Source of the DNA: Candidatus Nitrotoga sp. AM1P
Lineage (GTDB): Bacteria; Pseudomonadota; Gammaproteobacteria; Burkholderiales; Gallionellaceae
Direction: 5' to 3'
DNA: 64,000 nucleotides
NCBI RefSeq assembly: GCF_013168275.1
Contig: NZ_AP019547.1
Location: forward strand, 682,001-746,000
The first letter of the stretch is position 1. Every line of letters starts with the position of its first letter. The position numbers and the translations under genes are program-made. Below, one piece after another: positions 62,592-64,000 of the stretch. The notes beneath the pieces are model-generated. The model did not search any database and was not told the DNA's origin. It saw only the letters and a program-made list of their open reading frames with translations.

Positions 62592-64000
62592 ATGCCGCTC
62601 TTACCATCCTGATCTGCACCCATAACCGCGCAGATTTGCTGGAACGGGCGCTCGCTTCGCTAAATGCGGCACAGCGTCCCGTCATACCGGTGCAGATTTT
62701 GGTCGCAGCCAATGCCTGCACTGATGATACGGTGGCTCGCATGCGGGCATATCAGTCTCAACAGGTTGGCAATAGCTGGATGCCACTACGCCTGATTGAA
62801 GTTCCCACACCGGGTAAGTCGCATGCGCTCAATCGGGCCATTCCAGAAATCGATACTGAACTGATCGCCTTTGTCGATGATGACCATCGAGTCGATGCAA
62901 ATTATCTGGTTGCAATTACACATGCTGCACAAAGCTGGCCCGATGCGGGTTTGTATTGTGGTCGCATCTTGCCTGACTGGAATGGAACTGAGCCCGCATG
63001 GGTGCATGACGAAGGACCGTATCGAGTTTACCCGCTGCCTGTGCCACGCTATAACCAAGGCGATCAACCCAAAACGATCACGGCGGAAGAAGGCCCTATC
63101 CCCGGTGGTGGCAACCTCGTGGTGCGACACCACGTGTTCGCACTTGCCGGGCAGTTTTCAACCGAGCTTGGACCGCACGGTCACGATTTGGGTGGCGGCG
63201 AGGACAGCGAATATGTATTGCGCGCCATGATTCGCGGTATACGTTGCCAATACGCGCCGAACATCGTTCAGCATCATTATGTAGATATTGATCGCCTGAA
63301 ACTCAGTTACCTGCTTAAAAAAAGTTTTCAACGCACTCGCTCCACCTCGCGTATTCAGGGCAATGGCCGAATACCGCTCTACATGTGGCGCAAGCTGGCG
63401 GAATATGGGCTGCACAGCGTGTTCAGCCGGTCATGGGCTAAGCGACGTTTCTTCTGGATGCGGACCGCTGCTGCCTTGGGAGAATTGCAAGGCCGTCGGG
63501 AATCGGGGCATCGTGGCAACAATCTTTCGCTTCCTCCCGATCGAGGCATCTTGCTCATGGTAGCGCTGGCGATTTCGACAGTTACCTGTGGATTGATTGC
63601 CTGCTTTACCAGCAGCAGTACACACTGGATTGGTGGTGTGTTACCTGCGTTATTTGTGGCAAGCGCAGGTTCTGTGGCACTGCTTGTAAAATCGCTAATG
63701 GACTTTTCTCAAACCGGGCCACGCATTCAAAAAGAAGTGCTGACCCATTACCGACGCTACACTCTGTTTGCGCTCGCCCGTCTATCTGCCTGGGCATTTT
63801 TTATCATGCTATTTACAGGCAGCACAGGAGTATTGTTATATTACATGCTGAATGTAAGTCTGGGCGGCGAATGGTCAAGTAGCCTTGCAACACTCGCGGC
63901 AACGCTAGGGATCTTAAGCGCTGTCATAGTGCAATTTATCCGCAAGCTACGCTTTAATCCTGGGCTGCTTGTTGCCTCCATGCATTACCGCATAAGCCGA
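62588..64000 (+). CDS. Glycosyltransferase family 2 with C-terminal membrane segments (partial)
   Basis: Starts at ATG 62588 in an ATGA overlap and remains open for 471 codons to the window edge. GT-A domain: LTILICTHNRADLLERALAS, GKSHALNRAI, LIAFVDDDHRVDANYL and GGGEDSEYVLRAMIRGIRC. From about residue 315 there are at least four hydrophobic segments (ILLMVALAISTVTCGLIACF, GGVLPALFVASAGSVALLV, FALARLSAWAFFIMLFTGS, SSLATLAATLGILSAVIVQF), so it is anchored in the inner membrane. The 3' end is missing. Confidence 0.9.
   Translation, partial: MNAALTILICTHNRADLLERALASLNAAQRPVIPVQILVAANACTDDTVARMRAYQSQQVGNSWMPLRLIEVPTPGKSHALNRAIPEIDTELIAFVDDDHRVDANYLVAITHAAQSWPDAGLYCGRILPDWNGTEPAWVHDEGPYRVYPLPVPRYNQGDQPKTITAEEGPIPGGGNLVVRHHVFALAGQFSTELGPHGHDLGGGEDSEYVLRAMIRGIRCQYAPNIVQHHYVDIDRLKLSYLLKKSFQRTRSTSRIQGNGRIPLYMWRKLAEYGLHSVFSRSWAKRRFFWMRTAAALGELQGRRESGHRGNNLSLPPDRGILLMVALAISTVTCGLIACFTSSSTHWIGGVLPALFVASAGSVALLVKSLMDFSQTGPRIQKEVLTHYRRYTLFALARLSAWAFFIMLFTGSTGVLLYYMLNVSLGGEWSSSLATLAATLGILSAVIVQFIRKLRFNPGLLVASMHYRISR

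Overview
The window looks like a chromosomal segment of a betaproteobacterium. The gene content and protein character (recJ, prfB with its recoding site, lysS, CysM, an EgtB/EgtD ergothioneine pair, a lipid-linked glycan export locus) suggest the Nitrosomonadales/Gallionellaceae group, but this is an inference from protein familiarity and not a measured placement. Moderate base composition, many short overlapping operons and abundant dispersed palindromic repeats fit that picture.

Layout. 1-1867 (minus): ergothioneine genes egtD (cut by the window edge) and egtB. 2104-2847: a ParDE toxin-antitoxin operon with an operator palindrome and a ParE-like scrap upstream. 3039-10512: a type I restriction-modification island, hsdM-hsdS-prrC-hsdR, bracketed by a 28-bp perfect (about 75-bp imperfect) inverted repeat and carrying an attC-like site behind hsdR. 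The third gene is a close match to the anticodon nuclease PrrC, with the R/E/H catalytic set in place. 10645-24171: ordinary chromosomal genes, including an ABC-F ATPase, cysM, a ComEA-like protein, a BrkB/YihY membrane protein, an M48 protease with an AIM24-like protein, a hypoxanthine-type DNA glycosylase, a DegQ-like protease, and a PAS histidine kinase with a LuxR regulator. A 98-bp IS5-type MITE lies at 14261.

24521-47444 is the classical recJ-prfB-lysS neighbourhood. A DUF4010 membrane protein sits between recJ and prfB, and about 17 kb of accessory DNA separates prfB from lysS. That insert holds a J-domain-like protein, a dead IS200 element, a DUF3301 protein and a six-gene defence operon (32043-44609). 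The operon encodes a helicase-nuclease of BPTD_3080 type, a frameshifted BRO-N protein, a beta-class DNA methyltransferase, a Rad50/RloC-like ATPase with a zinc-hook CxxC and a possible HEPN-type nuclease tail, a RhuM protein, and a RelE-like/UvrD helicase fusion. Most junctions are 1-base TGATG overlaps, so translation is probably coupled. Two dispersed palindromic repeats are embedded in frame inside the methyltransferase gene.

47495-51459 (minus): a secreted metzincin with three FN3-discoidin repeats of exactly 768 bp and a small secreted partner. 52110-64000 (plus): a surface glycan locus with wzm and wzt split by a hicBA toxin-antitoxin pair, insertion-sequence debris (IS200 and IS1182 remnants), then seven genes mostly joined by ATGA overlaps: glycosyltransferases, an unrecognised alpha-helical protein and a polysaccharide deacetylase. 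The last glycosyltransferase runs off the window.

The most interesting theme is the density of systems that attack RNA or translation (PrrC, an RloC-like ATPase, ParE/RelE folds, HicA), two of them built into restriction-modification operons.
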